Below are positions 20,760-32,954 of a DNA stretch of 64,000 bases, one piece after another; positions within the stretch are counted from its first letter, which is position 1, and every line of letters starts with the position of its first letter. Made by a program: the position numbers and the translations under genes. The notes beneath the pieces were generated by a model. The model worked only from the letters and a program-made list of their open reading frames with translations. It searched no databases and was not told where the DNA came from. This DNA comes from Anisus vortex (taxonomy: Eukaryota; Mollusca; Gastropoda; Planorbidae): positions 1,675,554 through 1,739,553 of the forward strand of contig OX421501.1 of NCBI GenBank assembly GCA_949126835.1, in the 5' to 3' direction.

Positions 20760-22774
20760 CACTTTATTATTTACGTCAAACAACAGAAGCTGCTAATGTT
20801 GTCAACACATACATACTTTATTATTTACTTCAAACAACAGAATCTGCTAATGTTGTCAACAAATACATACTTTATTCTTTACTTCAAAAAACAGAAGCTG
20901 CTAATGTTGTCAACAAATACATACTTTATTATTTACTTCAAACAACAGTAGCTGCTAATGTTGTCAACAAATACATACTTTATTATTTACTTCAAACAAC
21001 AGAAGCTGCTAATGTTGTCAACAAATACATACTTTATTATTTACTTCAAACAACAGAAGCTGCTAATGTTGTCAACAAATACATACTTTATTATTTACTT
21101 CAAACAACAGAAGCTGCTAATGTTGTCAACAAATACATACTTTATTATTTACGTCAAACAACAGTAGCTGCTAATGTTGTCAACAAATACATACTTTATT
21201 ATTTACGTCAAACAACAGAAGCTGCTAATGTTGTCAACAAATACATACTTTATTATTTACTTCAAACAACAGAAGCTGCTAATGTTGTCAACAAATACAT
21301 ACTTTATTATTTACTTCAAACAACAGAAGCTGCTAATGTTGTCAACAAATACATACTTTATTATTTACTTCAAACAACAGAATCTGCTAATGTTGTCAAC
21401 AAATACATACTTTATTCTTTACTTCAAACAACAGAAGCTGCTAATGTTGTCAACAAATACATACTTTATTATTTACTTCAAACAACAGAAGCTGCTAATG
21501 TTGTCAACAAATACATACTTTATTATTTACTTCAAACAACAGAAGCTGCTAATGTTGTCAACAAATACATACTTTATTATTTACGTCAAACAACAGTAGC
21601 TGCTAATGTTGTCAACAAATACATACTTTATTATTTACGTCAAACAACAGAAGCTGCTAATGTTGTCAACAAATACATACTTTATTATTTACTTCAAACA
21701 ACAGAAGCTGCTAATGTTGTCAACAAATACATACTTTATTATTTACTTCAAACAACAGAAGCTGCTAATGTTGTCAACAAATACATACTTTATTATTTAC
21801 TTCAAACAACAGAAGCTGCTAATGTTGTCAACAAATACATACTTTATTATTTACTTCAAACAACAGAAGCTGCTAATGTTGTCAAAAAATACATACTTTA
21901 TTATTTACTTCAAACAACAGTAGCTGCTAATGTTGTCAACAAATACATACTTTATTATTTACGTCAAACAACAGAAGCTGCTAATGTTGTCAACAAATAC
22001 ATACTTTATTATTTACGTCAAACAACAGAAGCTGCTAATGTTGTCAACAAATACATACTTTATTATTTACTTCAAACAACAGAAGCTGCTAATGTTGTCA
22101 ACAAATACATACTTTATTATTTACTTCAAACAACAGAAGCTGCTAATGTTGTCAACAAATACATACTTTATTATTTACTTCAAACAACAGAAGCTGCTAA
22201 TGTTGTCAACAAATACATACTTTATTATTTACTTCAAACAACAGAAGCTGCTAATGTTGTCAACAAATACATACTTTATTATTTACTTCAAACAACAGAA
22301 GCTGCTAATGTTGTCAACAAATACATACTTTATTATTTACTTCAAACAACAGAAGCTGCTATTGTTGTCAACAAATACATACTTTATTATTTACTTCAAA
22401 CAACAGAAGCTGCTAATGTTGTCAACAAATACATACTTTATTATTTACTTCAAACAACAGAAGCTGCTAATGTTGTCAACAAATACATACTTCATTATTT
22501 ACTTCAAACAACAGAAGCTGCTAATGTTGTCAACAAATACATACTTTATTATTTACTTCAAACAACAGAAGCTGCTAATGTTGTCAACAAATACATACTT
22601 TATTATTTACTTCAAACAACAGAAGCTGCTAATGTTGTCAACAAATACATACTTTATTATTTACTTCAAACAACAGAAGCTGCTAATGTTGTCAACAAAT
22701 ACATACTTTATTATTTACTTCAAACAACAGAAGCTGCTAATGTTGTCAACAAATACATACTTTATTATTTACTT
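20760..22774. repeat. 54-bp satellite carrying the exon-2 splice acceptor (intron 1 of copy B)
   Basis: Thirty-seven units in exact 54-bp register: first acceptor boundary 20787, last 22731, 36 x 54 apart with no net indel. Each unit holds TTATTTACTTCAAACAACAG followed by AAGCTGCTAATGTTG. The second part equals the first 15 nt of exon 2 of copy D, and CAG is its acceptor. In the exon-2 frame each unit reads EAANVVNKYILYYLLQTT with no stop until TAG at 22790. Variant units recur as blocks: the GTAGCTGC/TTACGTC pair 432 bp (8 units) apart at about 21170 and 21600, then 324 bp (6 units) on; the GAATCTGC variant 540 bp apart. Homogeneity suggests recent amplification. Confidence 0.95.
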
Positions 22775-25025
22775 CCCCATCGAACAGCGTAGTGATGACG
22801 TCACGACGAAACTCCTCCTACTGGCATCCATTTTGGGTAAGCTCGAACATTCTATAAACGTATGATTGTTTATGTTTTACACCCTTTCCGCTGTTGGTTG
22901 AAACTAATCTATGTTTAAATTTTAATCAAAGTGGTTTACATTTCATTGTGTAGTATAATTGAATTGTAAGTATCTTCATCATCCTTTTATGTCACACAGT
23001 GTATGTTTGTGTGTTTGAATTATTTATTGTGAAAGACAACTGTCTGTGAGATTTATGTAGGACCATATTACATCATCAACACTATAAACGTTTTTTTTTT
23101 GTTTTTAAACTTAATGAGAACTGGTTTGTGCAATTTATCCCTATGTGTGTGAAACTGACGAAGGTCATGTGTGTGAGGAGTCACACTTTAAATAAAAAAA
23201 AATAACCCATACAGACAAAGTTTTTATTATACTCCTTTTCTTTGTAAACTAAGTTTATATTTTATTTTTATTTTGAAAGATTAAAATAAATATAAGTAAT
23301 ATCATACCTTATGTATTTCCACAAAAAAATTTTTCGCATTCTTTTTTTTTCTAGCTTTGGCAAGCTTAAACCATAAAAAGATAGCTCGCTTAATTTCGGC
23401 TACATTGTGTCGTTTTCATTCTATTTATTTCGTAAAAACGAACAGATCCGAAAAGTTTATTTACTTCCGTCTCTTCCTGTAGAGGCAGCCATATTTTACG
23501 TAAAATATTTTCTTCGATTCGCAAAATGGTCGAAGGAATTCGTGACTATTCCAAAGGCTATGATGCTGAAAATTTGATAGAATGTATTGTTAGTCGGGAC
23601 AAGTCTGCTGCCCAAGTTTCAGCTTGATTGGATGACGGGAAGTAGTTGACGCAAAGTTTGCTAACAAGCACCAAGCAACCTCCCAACCAAGCAGACAGAC
23701 AGACAGTACGAGTTAAAAGAAAGGGATTAAAAATATCGAGCGTCGCCTAAATTTAAATTAATATAGTTCAGCCTATCGCCGTCATTATTAGACCGACAAG
23801 CCAGTGGAGAGGGGCACACAGATTAGGGGGGGGGGTCTTGCAGATCCTACTGTCACGAGTTAAACGTGAGGCGCGTTAGTCTTGGAGTATGGAGTAAACG
23901 TTTACACCTATTTCTTTTTTTTAGTGGCAGTCTCACAGCAAAATAATCGACGAGGTTGTGTAACTATATATCGTTTATTGACAGGTTACAAGTTGCATAG
24001 AGTTTATAAAATACATTCAACCGAGATCAGGGTTTGGTAGGCTAACTGAATACAGATATTCACGTCTATCAAGTTATATTCAATAATTCCTAAGTCAAAC
24101 GTTCTGTTTCCTAGGTACGACTGCCTTGTTCAAGAGCATGGACCCGTCTTCCTGACAAACCCTCGTTTGTCCAAAAAAAATATCTCCACCGCTCCCTTTT
24201 CTTCCCCTCTACTTCATCTCCCCTACCATAAGGACACGTGCTACAAAAGAGACCTGCTCTGGTGATCAGTATGGTGGAACAAGGGGCATGTCTAAACTGT
24301 CACGTTCCTGATCTCCTCCGACCAAGGGGGGATTACACACGCTAATTGACCAAGACAACTTGGATCGCTCTGGAAAGTTATTTATTATCTATTTCGTCCC
24401 GTCACTATGGTGGAACAAGGGACGTGCTCCTCCAACCAAGGGAAATTATACGCGTGACTTGACCAAGACAACTTGGGTCGCGGGAAATTTATCTCTGACT
24501 TTTTCGTCCCGTAATTAGGACGTGCCATCACCTTTATCATAAAAAAACAACATTCCTTGCCACGCTCTAATTAATATGGGTGGGGGTGACTATTGGCTGC
24601 TAAGGGAAGGGCTTTTTGTTTAATTAACTTTAAGTCCATAAATGGACCTTTAACACCTACAACCGAGACTACTACGTATCTAATCCCTCTCATCTATCGA
24701 AACAGTGAACACATCATCACAATTCCACAAACCACGGTTGACAATTTATATACTTATACAATGTAGTGTAAAATCGTCAACGTTTCATGACATTGAACTT
24801 TTATCAAAATACAAAGTTAGATATAGATCTAGCTTGAATAGATTTATTTAATTATAAAACAGGGCACTCGTACTACCATTTGCAAACTAATTTAGAATTG
24901 TGTTGATGAAACATATAAAGAGCAGCTATATTAGGCCTATACTAATGTTCAACGCATTCAATCTTTAAAAGAAACTAGATGTCTAATAAACTACCGTATA
25001 TATATGTTTATATATATGTTTCTAG
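22775..25025. other. Copy B intronic region, mixed repeat relics
   Basis: No exon could be placed here. At 23380-23725 a repeat relic ends in a CAGACAGACAGACAG tail and contains CCCAAGTTTCAGCTTGATTGG, typical of a LINE or SINE 3' end. At 24270-24520 two direct copies of about 110-140 bp occur (GGTGGAACAAGGG..., TTGACCAAGACAACTTGG..., TTTCGTCCCGT...). From about 24930 the sequence aligns with the end of intron 2 of copy D (CTTTAAAAGAAACTAGA). This is where B's missing exon 2 should have been. Confidence 0.5.
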
Positions 25026-25732
25026 GGACAATATTAACTTCCAATCCTGCTTCGCTGACAAGAAAGCTGGCTGTGATGATCCTACAGTTCTAATAATAAC
25101 CACAGGAACTGGTCAAACACTCGATTACATATGTTCAGTTGAAGTCCAGGAAGGTAAGCACATAGTACATACACAGGTCCTAGTATGTTTATTATATAAA
25201 TTCGGTAAATTTAGGTGACTTTGTCATGTAAAAAGTTCCATCACTTATAAAGTTTCATGCTGTGTATGTTTGACCGCAGGCCTTGATAAGATCGCCAACA
25301 CCCCCTGTGTCACGGAGCAGATGACTCTTCAAGCAGCCCAAGTAAGTATGGGAGCATGTTTTGATAATTTCCAGCTGGAGTCCGATAGCGCCCTTCAAGC
25401 TGCCGTCAGTGTCGGTGAAGGCGGTGAAGATGTAGATGAATGCCCGTAAGTTCAGTGTTTGTTTAACAGAAATATAGTATTTAGCCTCAGAGACAAAATG
25501 TCGCTTACCTCTGCTAATGCCCTAAAAAAAATTGATCGAATACAGGTTAATGGACCGACTAAGTGACTGTATCAAGTCATCATTGATCGTTCACTGTGGC
25601 GATGTTTTTGGTAGTTTTGCCAAGAAGATCTGGGACATGGCATTCAATTAAAAAATTGAACTTGAGGGGTGTAACGAGCAAGTTAGACAAATCCGTAAGT
25701 GTTTTTTTTTAACAACATAATGCTATGACTAT

Positions 25733-27017
25733 TGTCACGATTCTGGATTAAACCGTGACTCGTAGCACCCATAGATAGACTATAGCGTAGATAGTAGTAT
25801 AGAACCATAGGTTAGCGTAGAGTTAGATTAGATAGAACGAGTAGTCTGAAACTATCACTATCTTCTCCCTCCCTTACGCAATTGCATCTCCCCATCACTC
25901 TTTCTCACCTGTTTCTCTACCCTTCACTATACTCTTGTACTACGCCCAAATTCAGAGTCTACTGACTAATACGATTCAACTTGGTACTACATCTTGGTTG
26001 AATGGGTACGAATGTGTTAGTTAGAATGTATATATATTTTATCCTATGCTATATTAATGTATTCATATCATGTCTTAATGTATTTATATCTTGTGCTATT
26101 TTAACGCATGTGTAGACAGTCATTACTCGACCCCTCACCCACTCCCTCCTCTTCGCGCCCCCGCCACCCCCCTCTATATCCCCTCAGCTTAGCGGCATGT
26201 TATGCAATTGCTTTGAGACGGTCGTTCCCTGAACGCTGACCAGAGAACCCAGTTCGCACACATATACCAAATTCTCGTCCGAACCCCCCCCCCCCCCAGC
26301 CACTTGAGTTAACTACTTAAAATTCTACCAAAGGGAGATAAATTTCCCCACTCAGCATGACGTCTGTTCAATTGTCTTTCATCTAGACCTCTCTCCCCCC
26401 CCCCTTTCCGCCCTCGCAACCCCGACCCCCAATCCATTTTTGGCTCCAATAAGCTTTTCTTATGCAAATGTATATTCAATCTAGCCAATGAGAATAGGAT
26501 GTAATTAAATGTAAGCCAACCAAATTAACTTTGGGTCAGGTGACTAGTGTCCACGAAAAAGCCCGCCCAACTAAACTAAAGGCAGATCTCCCCCAGCTCC
26601 CGAGCTAGACACATCGTTTTGGTCTAGCCCCCGAATTGTTACTTGGACTTGCAGATACTTAGCCAGTAATCGTAATTCCCTCATTATAGTTACGTAGCCT
26701 AACCTTGGATTCCGTAACAACACAGTATATTGAGTGTTATACGTTCCTGTGCATATATCTCAAGCATTGTATCTCCCCTGCATGTTAGTATGTGTATCTC
26801 ATCATTGGATATTGAATTTGAATCATAAATAAACACCTGAAACGTAACCAGAGACTTGCTTGCCTAACTTAGAACTGTCTGTCTGTGTGTGTTCAATAAC
26901 ATCTAAGCGAGCCAGTAGAGAACAAATAAATATTCCAGGTCAACTACAGCATCGGCACCTCATATCTCTAAGACAACCAGCCATTATTACCCCCCTCTCA
27001 ATTGCCACATCGTGACA
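25733..27017. mobile_element. Solo LTR in intron 5 of copy B
   Basis: 1285 bp bounded by TGTCACGAT...ATCGTGACA, a perfect 9-bp inverted terminal pair in TG...CA form, and flanked by the 5-bp duplication ACTAT (25728-25732 and 27018-27022). Removing it restores the intron sequence seen in copy A. AATAAACACCTGAAACG near 26828 is a plausible LTR poly(A) signal. C-rich runs occur near 26285 and 26393. There is no coding sequence, so the interior was probably lost by LTR-LTR recombination. Confidence 0.85.
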
Positions 27018-27112
27018 ACTATTACATAATTAATATTAAGTTTTCTTGTTCTTAATAAGCTTTTTGACTCATTTTTTAAACCTTAACAATACCCCGGAAT
27101 AGAAACTTTTGC

Positions 27113-27235
27113 TTTCTTTCATCTTTCTCTGGAAATGAAATCATGTTGAAATTCTTTTAGCTTTCTCTGGAGTTGAATTCATGTTGAAATTCTTTTAGCT
27201 TTCTCTGGAGTTGAATTCATGTTGAAATTCTCTCA
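27113..27235. repeat. 38-bp repeat, about 3 copies, in intron 5 of copy B
   Basis: Unit contains CTTTCTCTGGAGTTGAATTC and ATGTTGAAATTCTTTTAG. A single copy of the same segment is in introns 5 of A and C, so this is a local expansion. Confidence 0.8.
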
Positions 27236-27799
27236 TCGAATAGAAATTGTCTATTTGTTTAAAAAGTATTTTCTTTCAAAATATACATTTACCAATTGTT
27301 ACAAATTACTACGTTTCATTTCATGTATTCAATAGATGCACATACTTTAAAATCAGTAAAAAAAAAAAGTCAAAACTTGCGCTAATTGAAACTAAATATT
27401 TTCTGAAATTTTCAGGTCATTTCAAGACCAGAATCTTCCCTTTGGTTCTGCCAGGAGCCAAGAGAAGACGTTAAATTCTAACCAGCTGACGTTGCTTACT
27501 TTTCTCACAAAAATCATTGAATAAAAAATTGATTTTTTTTCATTTCTTCTAATTTTTATCGTTACGTCTTTAACAAGATCGTTTCTGGTTTAGCTTGCGC
27601 TTAGTTAAACTTTTTAGATAAACTGGTTGCATTTTTTCAAGCAAAAGTAATAGCATTTTATGTTTCTTATTGACAATATGGCTCACTGATTTATTATAAA
27701 AATGGAAATGTTTACTAAAAGTTATCGTGGTATTAAAATATAAAGTCGATTTTTAAATTCTTTTTTTTTATATGTTTCATCCATTTGTTTTAAACTTGC

Positions 27800-27862
27800 T
27801 ATAAATAGCGTCAATAAAAATTATATTTAAACCTGCCACTGATTGTTCTGTTTTATATTTCC
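27800..27862 (+). terminator. Distal poly(A) signal of copy B
   Basis: AATAAA at 27813-27818 in GCGTCAATAAAAATT, followed by GATTGTTCTGTTTTATATT. Same arrangement as after copies A, C and D. Confidence 0.6.
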
Positions 27863-29199
27863 AACTTTTAATGGAATCGTCTGTATATTATTTTTAGAAG
27901 TCATAACCTACATTAGTAGTACAGATATAAAAAAGACATCACTTTAATATATTTATTATAACAGAGAGTTTTGTTGATACACAAAATAACTCGTGACATA
28001 AATCTCCCGACCAATCATCGATCAGAAAACTTTGAACTTTCATGAAGACCACAAACGGAATTAAATCTTCTTCTACAATAACTAGACTATAAGTGAATCT
28101 TTTAGAAACATGTACGGCTACATTAAAATAGCTCTTATTTATTTCTAAAGTAGGGGAGAGCAGGGCTATGTCGTGGCGGGTAAGTTGTCATAGTCATTAT
28201 TTCGGAAAGTTGTAGCTAGATTGATGCTGTCATCTCTTGGTATTTTGTAAAGGACATATAATTATGACTGTTGTAATTGAATTTATTAAATTGGTGTTAA
28301 TATTTTTTTTTCAAAATTAAACAAATTCAAAATCATCGCTTTGAGTGACTTTTTTAAAATGTGTGTTTATTATACACTACAGTGACAATAGCTACTCTTT
28401 GAAGTTTATTTTTTTAATAATATTGTAGTTTTAGGATCGCTTATGTTGATGAGCTAGTCGGAACAGTTGTCAGTCTTACAACCAGGATAAAAAGTTACTT
28501 AGATCAAACCTGCCTCTACCCTATGTGAGGTCAAATACACAAATCACTCTTAAAATACCTTTTTAAAAAAATATTTCTATTACTATACTTATTAAATTAA
28601 TGTTAATAGCGTATGCAATGCTAATTATTACCATAATTTAATATGAATCAATGATGCAGTAATAAAAAAATATTTTAATTTACCAGTATAGACCTAAATT
28701 CCTAATAAGTTTAATATCATTAATAGACCTTAAAGAATTATTGACTTTTTTTTTTTTAAATATCTAAAATTATGATAATAACCAAAAATAAGATTATCAA
28801 ATATTTATATTATCATACCTAGTATTTTGGAAAGTAAATTTAAAAAACAGCATTAAAAATAAAAGTGATAAAAACTAAATTTTCGAACACAAGTGTCTGC
28901 AGACTTTCATTGTGTTAATAAGTATGATTATTGATTTAAAAAAACAACAAATTATGAATAAAATTTTTGTTTTCTTCATTCAGTGTATATTTTATACAGT
29001 TTTCCCAATTCATTTCGCTGAATAAGCCTACATCTCAAACAAACTATTATAATGAAAACTTGCCCCACAGATGGGGTGAAAAATTGGTCATATTTATTTC
29101 TGGAATAGTTTAACAATGTATAAAGCTACTTTTTAAGTAACTATAAAAAATATACTTCTAAATAAGATAGATTTTAAACAAATTGACCCTTATTATTTT

Positions 29200-29280
29200 T
29201 TAACCCTGACAGTCCCGGGCGCGTATATAGCGGAACTGAAGGCAGCATAGATAGAAGTAGGTCGGTACGGGAAGGGTTAA
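29200..29280. mobile_element. piggyBac-like MITE
   Basis: Seventy-three bases between two TTAA tetranucleotides (29200-29203 and 29277-29280), with termini CCCTGACAGTCCCGGG and TACGGGAAGGG, so both ends begin CCCT read inward. TTAA target and CCC ends fit piggyBac. Its right end recurs at 3490. Confidence 0.55.
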
Positions 29281-30366
29281 AATATAAAATAAATTATAAA
29301 AAGTACGACAACTAGCCCCCTACTTATGATGATAATAGTGTAAGTAATTGAAACCTTTATTATATCAGACTAGAATAAATTTGATGAAATAATACATATG
29401 GATGACAAGGGAAAATGATTGGACATAGGGAAAATGAGACAGGGAATATGACGGGAGAATGTAGGATACGGGAAAAAATGTTGGATAAAAATATGGTAAT
29501 AGAAAAGAAGATGAGATACATGTATGTATTGGTGCTCGGTAAATTAGGCAAAGGATTTGGAACCGGTATTTTACGCAAGGTGATTTTGGCAAAGGTAATT
29601 TCGGAAAAGGTAAATTCGGCAAAACTCGCAAAGCGGTAAAATTGGCCACGGTAAAATTGGCAATCATATAATATCCACTGTTTTTATTAAAAGTATTGGT
29701 TAGACTACACTCTAGTCCATGGATAGACAACCTATGCAATGCGTGCCATACTTGGCACGCAGAGCGTTTTTAAATGGCACATGAAAGACCACCGAAATGG
29801 TGAAAAGAGCATGATAACATTAAGGAGCACTTTGGCACGTTATTTAATTTAACGTCATCTAATGATCAAATACAAACATTTTAAATAGGCGCCAAATGTA
29901 CCCCTTCCCCAGCTCTGTGCGTTTCTACCCCCCCCCCCCCCCCCCAAGTTACGCCTCGGCAAAGGTAAAGGTAGGCTTATGTGTGTAAGGTATACAAACT
30001 GACCTTACGCATCAAAGCATACGGTTGTCTCCCCAACGATATTACGTAGCTCTGACTACTTGACCTCCACCCCTACATAGTATGATACTGGTAGTGTAAA
30101 CAAGAGCAAACGTAGAATGCCCCCCTCCCCTCCCGCGACCATGCTTTATGCTATATACACATTTTTTAGTGTCATTTTAGCACGTCTCATAAACTCAACG
30201 CCTGGGGCCCATCTCCTTGGCCTTCCTCTGGTAATGCTATTGCAAATAGCGAATCAGGCACTTTCTATATTCCATACATGTTTTGACAGAGTTTTGACTC
30301 TCTCTTGCAAAACTGGTCTCTTTCTATTTAGCTGTGCAACTAACGAACAATGGATAGAATTTTAGA

Positions 30367-31279
30367 AAGGTCCTAGTATGTTTATTATATAATTTCGGTC
30401 AATTTTAGCTGACTTTGTCATAGACAAAGATCTATCACTTATAAAATTTCATGCTGTGTAATGTTTGACCGCAGGCCTTGAGAAGATCGCTGACACCCCC
30501 TGTGTCACGTACCAATCAGATTTTCTTAGATGGCCATGTTCAATGCTCTCCATTTCCCTGAAGAAGTTAAAGATACAGACCTCTGCTCGTAAGTTCAATA
30601 CAATCTTTATCTTTGCCAATTTTCATTGAACAGAAATTTTGAGCCTCAGAGTCAAATTATTCTTGCTTATCTTTACTCATGCCACTAAAAAATCCAAAAC
30701 AGGTTTTTTCAACAACTAAATGTCTGTATCCTGTCATCACTGAGGCAATGTCTTTGGTACCTTTATCAACAAGATCTGGGCAATCGGATATAAAAAAAAA
30801 TGCAGCACAAGTGAGGTGTGACTTACAAGTTAGACAAATCCGTTAGTGTTTTTTTTTTTAATTATCAAAATGTTAAGACCCGTATTACGTATATAACATT
30901 AAGTTGTCTTGATCTTAAGATTGACTCATTTTTTTAAACCTTAACTATATCTCATTATAGGTACTTTTGGTTTCTCTTAAATTTCTCTGGAGTTGATTAA
31001 TGTAACATTCTCTCATTGAACAGAAGTTGTCGCATTTGTTACATATTTTCTTTGAACATAAACTGTAAAATTTGTTTAAAAACATATTTTCTTTCAACAG
31101 ATACATTTACGAATTGTTAAAAATTTTATCTTTCATTTCTTTGAATAAAAGCTATGTGCGCATAGATAATAAATGCGCTTCCTTTAAAATCAATTTAAAA
31201 AAAAGTAAAAACATGTTCAGGTCATTTCAAGACAAGGATCTTTCCTTTGGTTATTGCGAGAGCCAAGAGGAGACGTTAA
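30367..31279 (+). pseudogene. Copy C of secreted Cys-rich family, 5'-truncated and decayed
   Basis: Homology to copy B begins abruptly in intron 3 (GGTCCTAGTATGTTTATTAT, 30367). Exon 4 (30475-30588) is 114 nt instead of 166, a 52-nt net loss that shifts the frame after DTPCVTYQ. Exon 5 (30703-30841) is 139 nt instead of 149, and its donor has changed to gttagt. Exon 6 (31221-31279) keeps its 59 nt but ends ARAKRRR. No promoter or exons 1-3 are present. It is a dead segmental copy. Confidence 0.85.
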
Positions 31280-31377
31280 ATTCTAACCAGTTGACGCTAC
31301 TTACTTTTCTAAAAAAAAATCATTCAATATATTTTTTTTTCATTTATTCAAATTGTTTATCTTTACGTCTTTGACAA

Positions 31378-31455
31378 AATCATTTCTGTTTTATCTTGTG
31401 CTTAGTGAAACTTGTTAGTAAAACTTGTTAGTTAAACTTGTTAGATAAACTTGTT
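31378..31455. repeat. 16-bp triplication in copy C 3' flank
   Basis: ACTTGTTAG(A/T)(T/A)AAA-type unit of about 16 bp repeated three to four times. Copy B has one such unit in the same place (TTAGTTAAACTTTTTAGATA). Confidence 0.65.
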
Positions 31456-31629
31456 GCGTTTTTTCAAGCAAAAGTAATAGCAATGTTTTTTATTGACCAC
31501 ATGGCTAACTGATTTTATAATGAAAATGGAAATGTTTACTCAACGTTATCTTGGTATTAAAATATAAAATCGAGTTTTAAATAATTTTCTTATTTCACAT
31601 ATTATGTCTATTTGTTTTAAACCTGCTAT

Positions 31630-31682
31630 AAATAGCGTCAATAAAACTTACATTCAAACCTGCCACTGATTGTCCTGTTTTA
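31630..31682 (+). terminator. Relic poly(A) signal of copy C
   Basis: AATAAA at 31640-31645 within GCGTCAATAAAACTT, then GATTGTCCTGTTTTATATT, as in copy B. Confidence 0.5.
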
Positions 31683-32216
31683 TATTTCCTACATTTAATG
31701 GAATCGCCTGTATGTTAAAATGAAAAGTCATTCACTAAACTAGTAGTAAAGATATAAAAAACACATCACTTTAATATATTTATTATAACAGAGAGGTTTG
31801 TTGATACATAAAATAACACGTAACAAACATTACGACTACAACAACTTGACTATACGTGAATTTTTGACAAACATGTACGGCTACATTCAAATAGCTTTTA
31901 TTTATGTCTAACGTACTTATGATGATAACAATGTAAGTAATTGAAACCTTCAAGACTAGAATAAATATACACTCATTATATAGGCTACAATAATAATGGG
32001 CATTTCTTATAGCGCTTCTATCCATGCTATTAAATTGGCATGCTCATTGCGCTCTTGGTGTGAATTGCAGTGGCAGATGTATTAGCCAAAGAAAAAGGTC
32101 TTTAAGTTCTTTTTAAAAGATTATTTTGTCCCAGGTTCTCCCAGACCTAGAAAGATGAATTCTGAAAATGCGAATCTAACTTGAGTGCGTCTTTTCACTC
32201 AGAAAAATGCCAACTG

Positions 32217-32954
32217 TTAAGGGGGAATGGGACTGAAAAATTTAATTAAGTTATTACTGGACCAAAATGATTTTTAATTGCATATACATATATATCTTGA
32301 GTGGCCTTGATAAAAACACAAGTAATTTGTATGACAAAAACATAGTTGCTATGGTTCAGGCCGCCTGTTTTAAAAAAAAAAGGTAATTACAAAAGTTATA
32401 AAATTTTTAATAGTATTACAGATATTTTGGTTTCAATAGTGCTTTTATGTAGTACTATTACCATTTTAGGTACTAGACACAATTTTAATTGAATATTGTT
32501 AAAAGTATTTTTTTTTAGAATTTTTTAATTTTAGTATTGGAATTTTGTATAAAATTCATGAATTTTTTTTTCTTTTACTACATTTTACAGACAAACTAAT
32601 TATACATTTACCTTAAAACTTAGTCTAGTACCTCTAGATATAATATATAAAGCTACATACCAAATTGCAACATATTATCTTGAATGCTTCTCATTATTTT
32701 ACAATTATCATAGCACAAAAACAAAAAAAAAACACATATTGAGAAAAACCCATTTAAAGGCAAAGAATCGACAAAGAAATTAAGTCGACACCCACATTTC
32801 AAACTCAATATTTCAGTACAAAACCGTCATTTTTTATATTTTTTATGCATTTTTGTTACAATTAGGTTTAACAAGCTATTTTTAACAAAAACTAAACAAC
32901 TCTATTTTTGAAAAAATATGCCAAATATGCCCCCTACTCAGTCCCGTTCCTAAG
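32217..32954. mobile_element. Putative TIR element of about 735 bp
   Basis: The left end reads TTAAGGGGGAATGGGACTGA. The right end, reverse-complemented, reads TTAGGAACGGGACTGAGT. The interior is AT-rich and non-coding. The inverted ends are imperfect, so this is a non-autonomous DNA transposon candidate only. Confidence 0.45.

Larger units (their letters stand above)
18422..27474 (+). pseudogene. Copy B of secreted Cys-rich gene family, probably disabled
   Basis: Exon 1 (18422-18470) encodes a signal peptide, MHTLIVVSCVALFVLC, ending in phase 1 before gtaagt. Exon 3 is 25026-25153 (QSCFADKKAGCDD), exon 4 is 25280-25445 (TPCVTEQ, MGACFDNF), exon 5 is 25546-25694 and exon 6 is 27416-27474 (ends PGAKRRR). 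I could not find exon 2. Where copy D has it, B has a 54-bp array of 37 units and then unrelated sequence. Exon 1 (phase 1) cannot join exon 3 (which needs two bases) in frame. Exon 5 also has TAA at 25649-25651 where copy A has CAA, removing about 35 residues. Intron 5 carries a solo LTR. The promoter, splice sites and exon lengths are otherwise preserved, so inactivation looks recent or the protein is a short variant. Confidence 0.7.
27475..30366. other. 3' UTR of copy B and AT-rich spacer
   Basis: A proximal AATAAA lies near 27520 and the conserved distal one is listed separately. Beyond it the sequence is AT-rich with no supported gene. A 20-bp minisatellite relic (GGGAAAATGAGACAGGGAAT) lies at about 29398-29480. 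A C-run is at 29931-29945. Short open frames here show no motif. Confidence 0.5.

Noticed and set aside
22775..22826. Possible exon 2 of copy B just after the 54-bp array (GACGTCACGACG ... CCATTTTGG before gtaagc)
   Set aside because: In the only phase that fits exon 3, it contains TAG and TGA, and it has no similarity to exon 2 of copy D.
23848..24800. A second LTR starting TGTCACGAG
   Set aside because: The start resembles the solo LTR at 25733, but no matching end or target duplication could be found.
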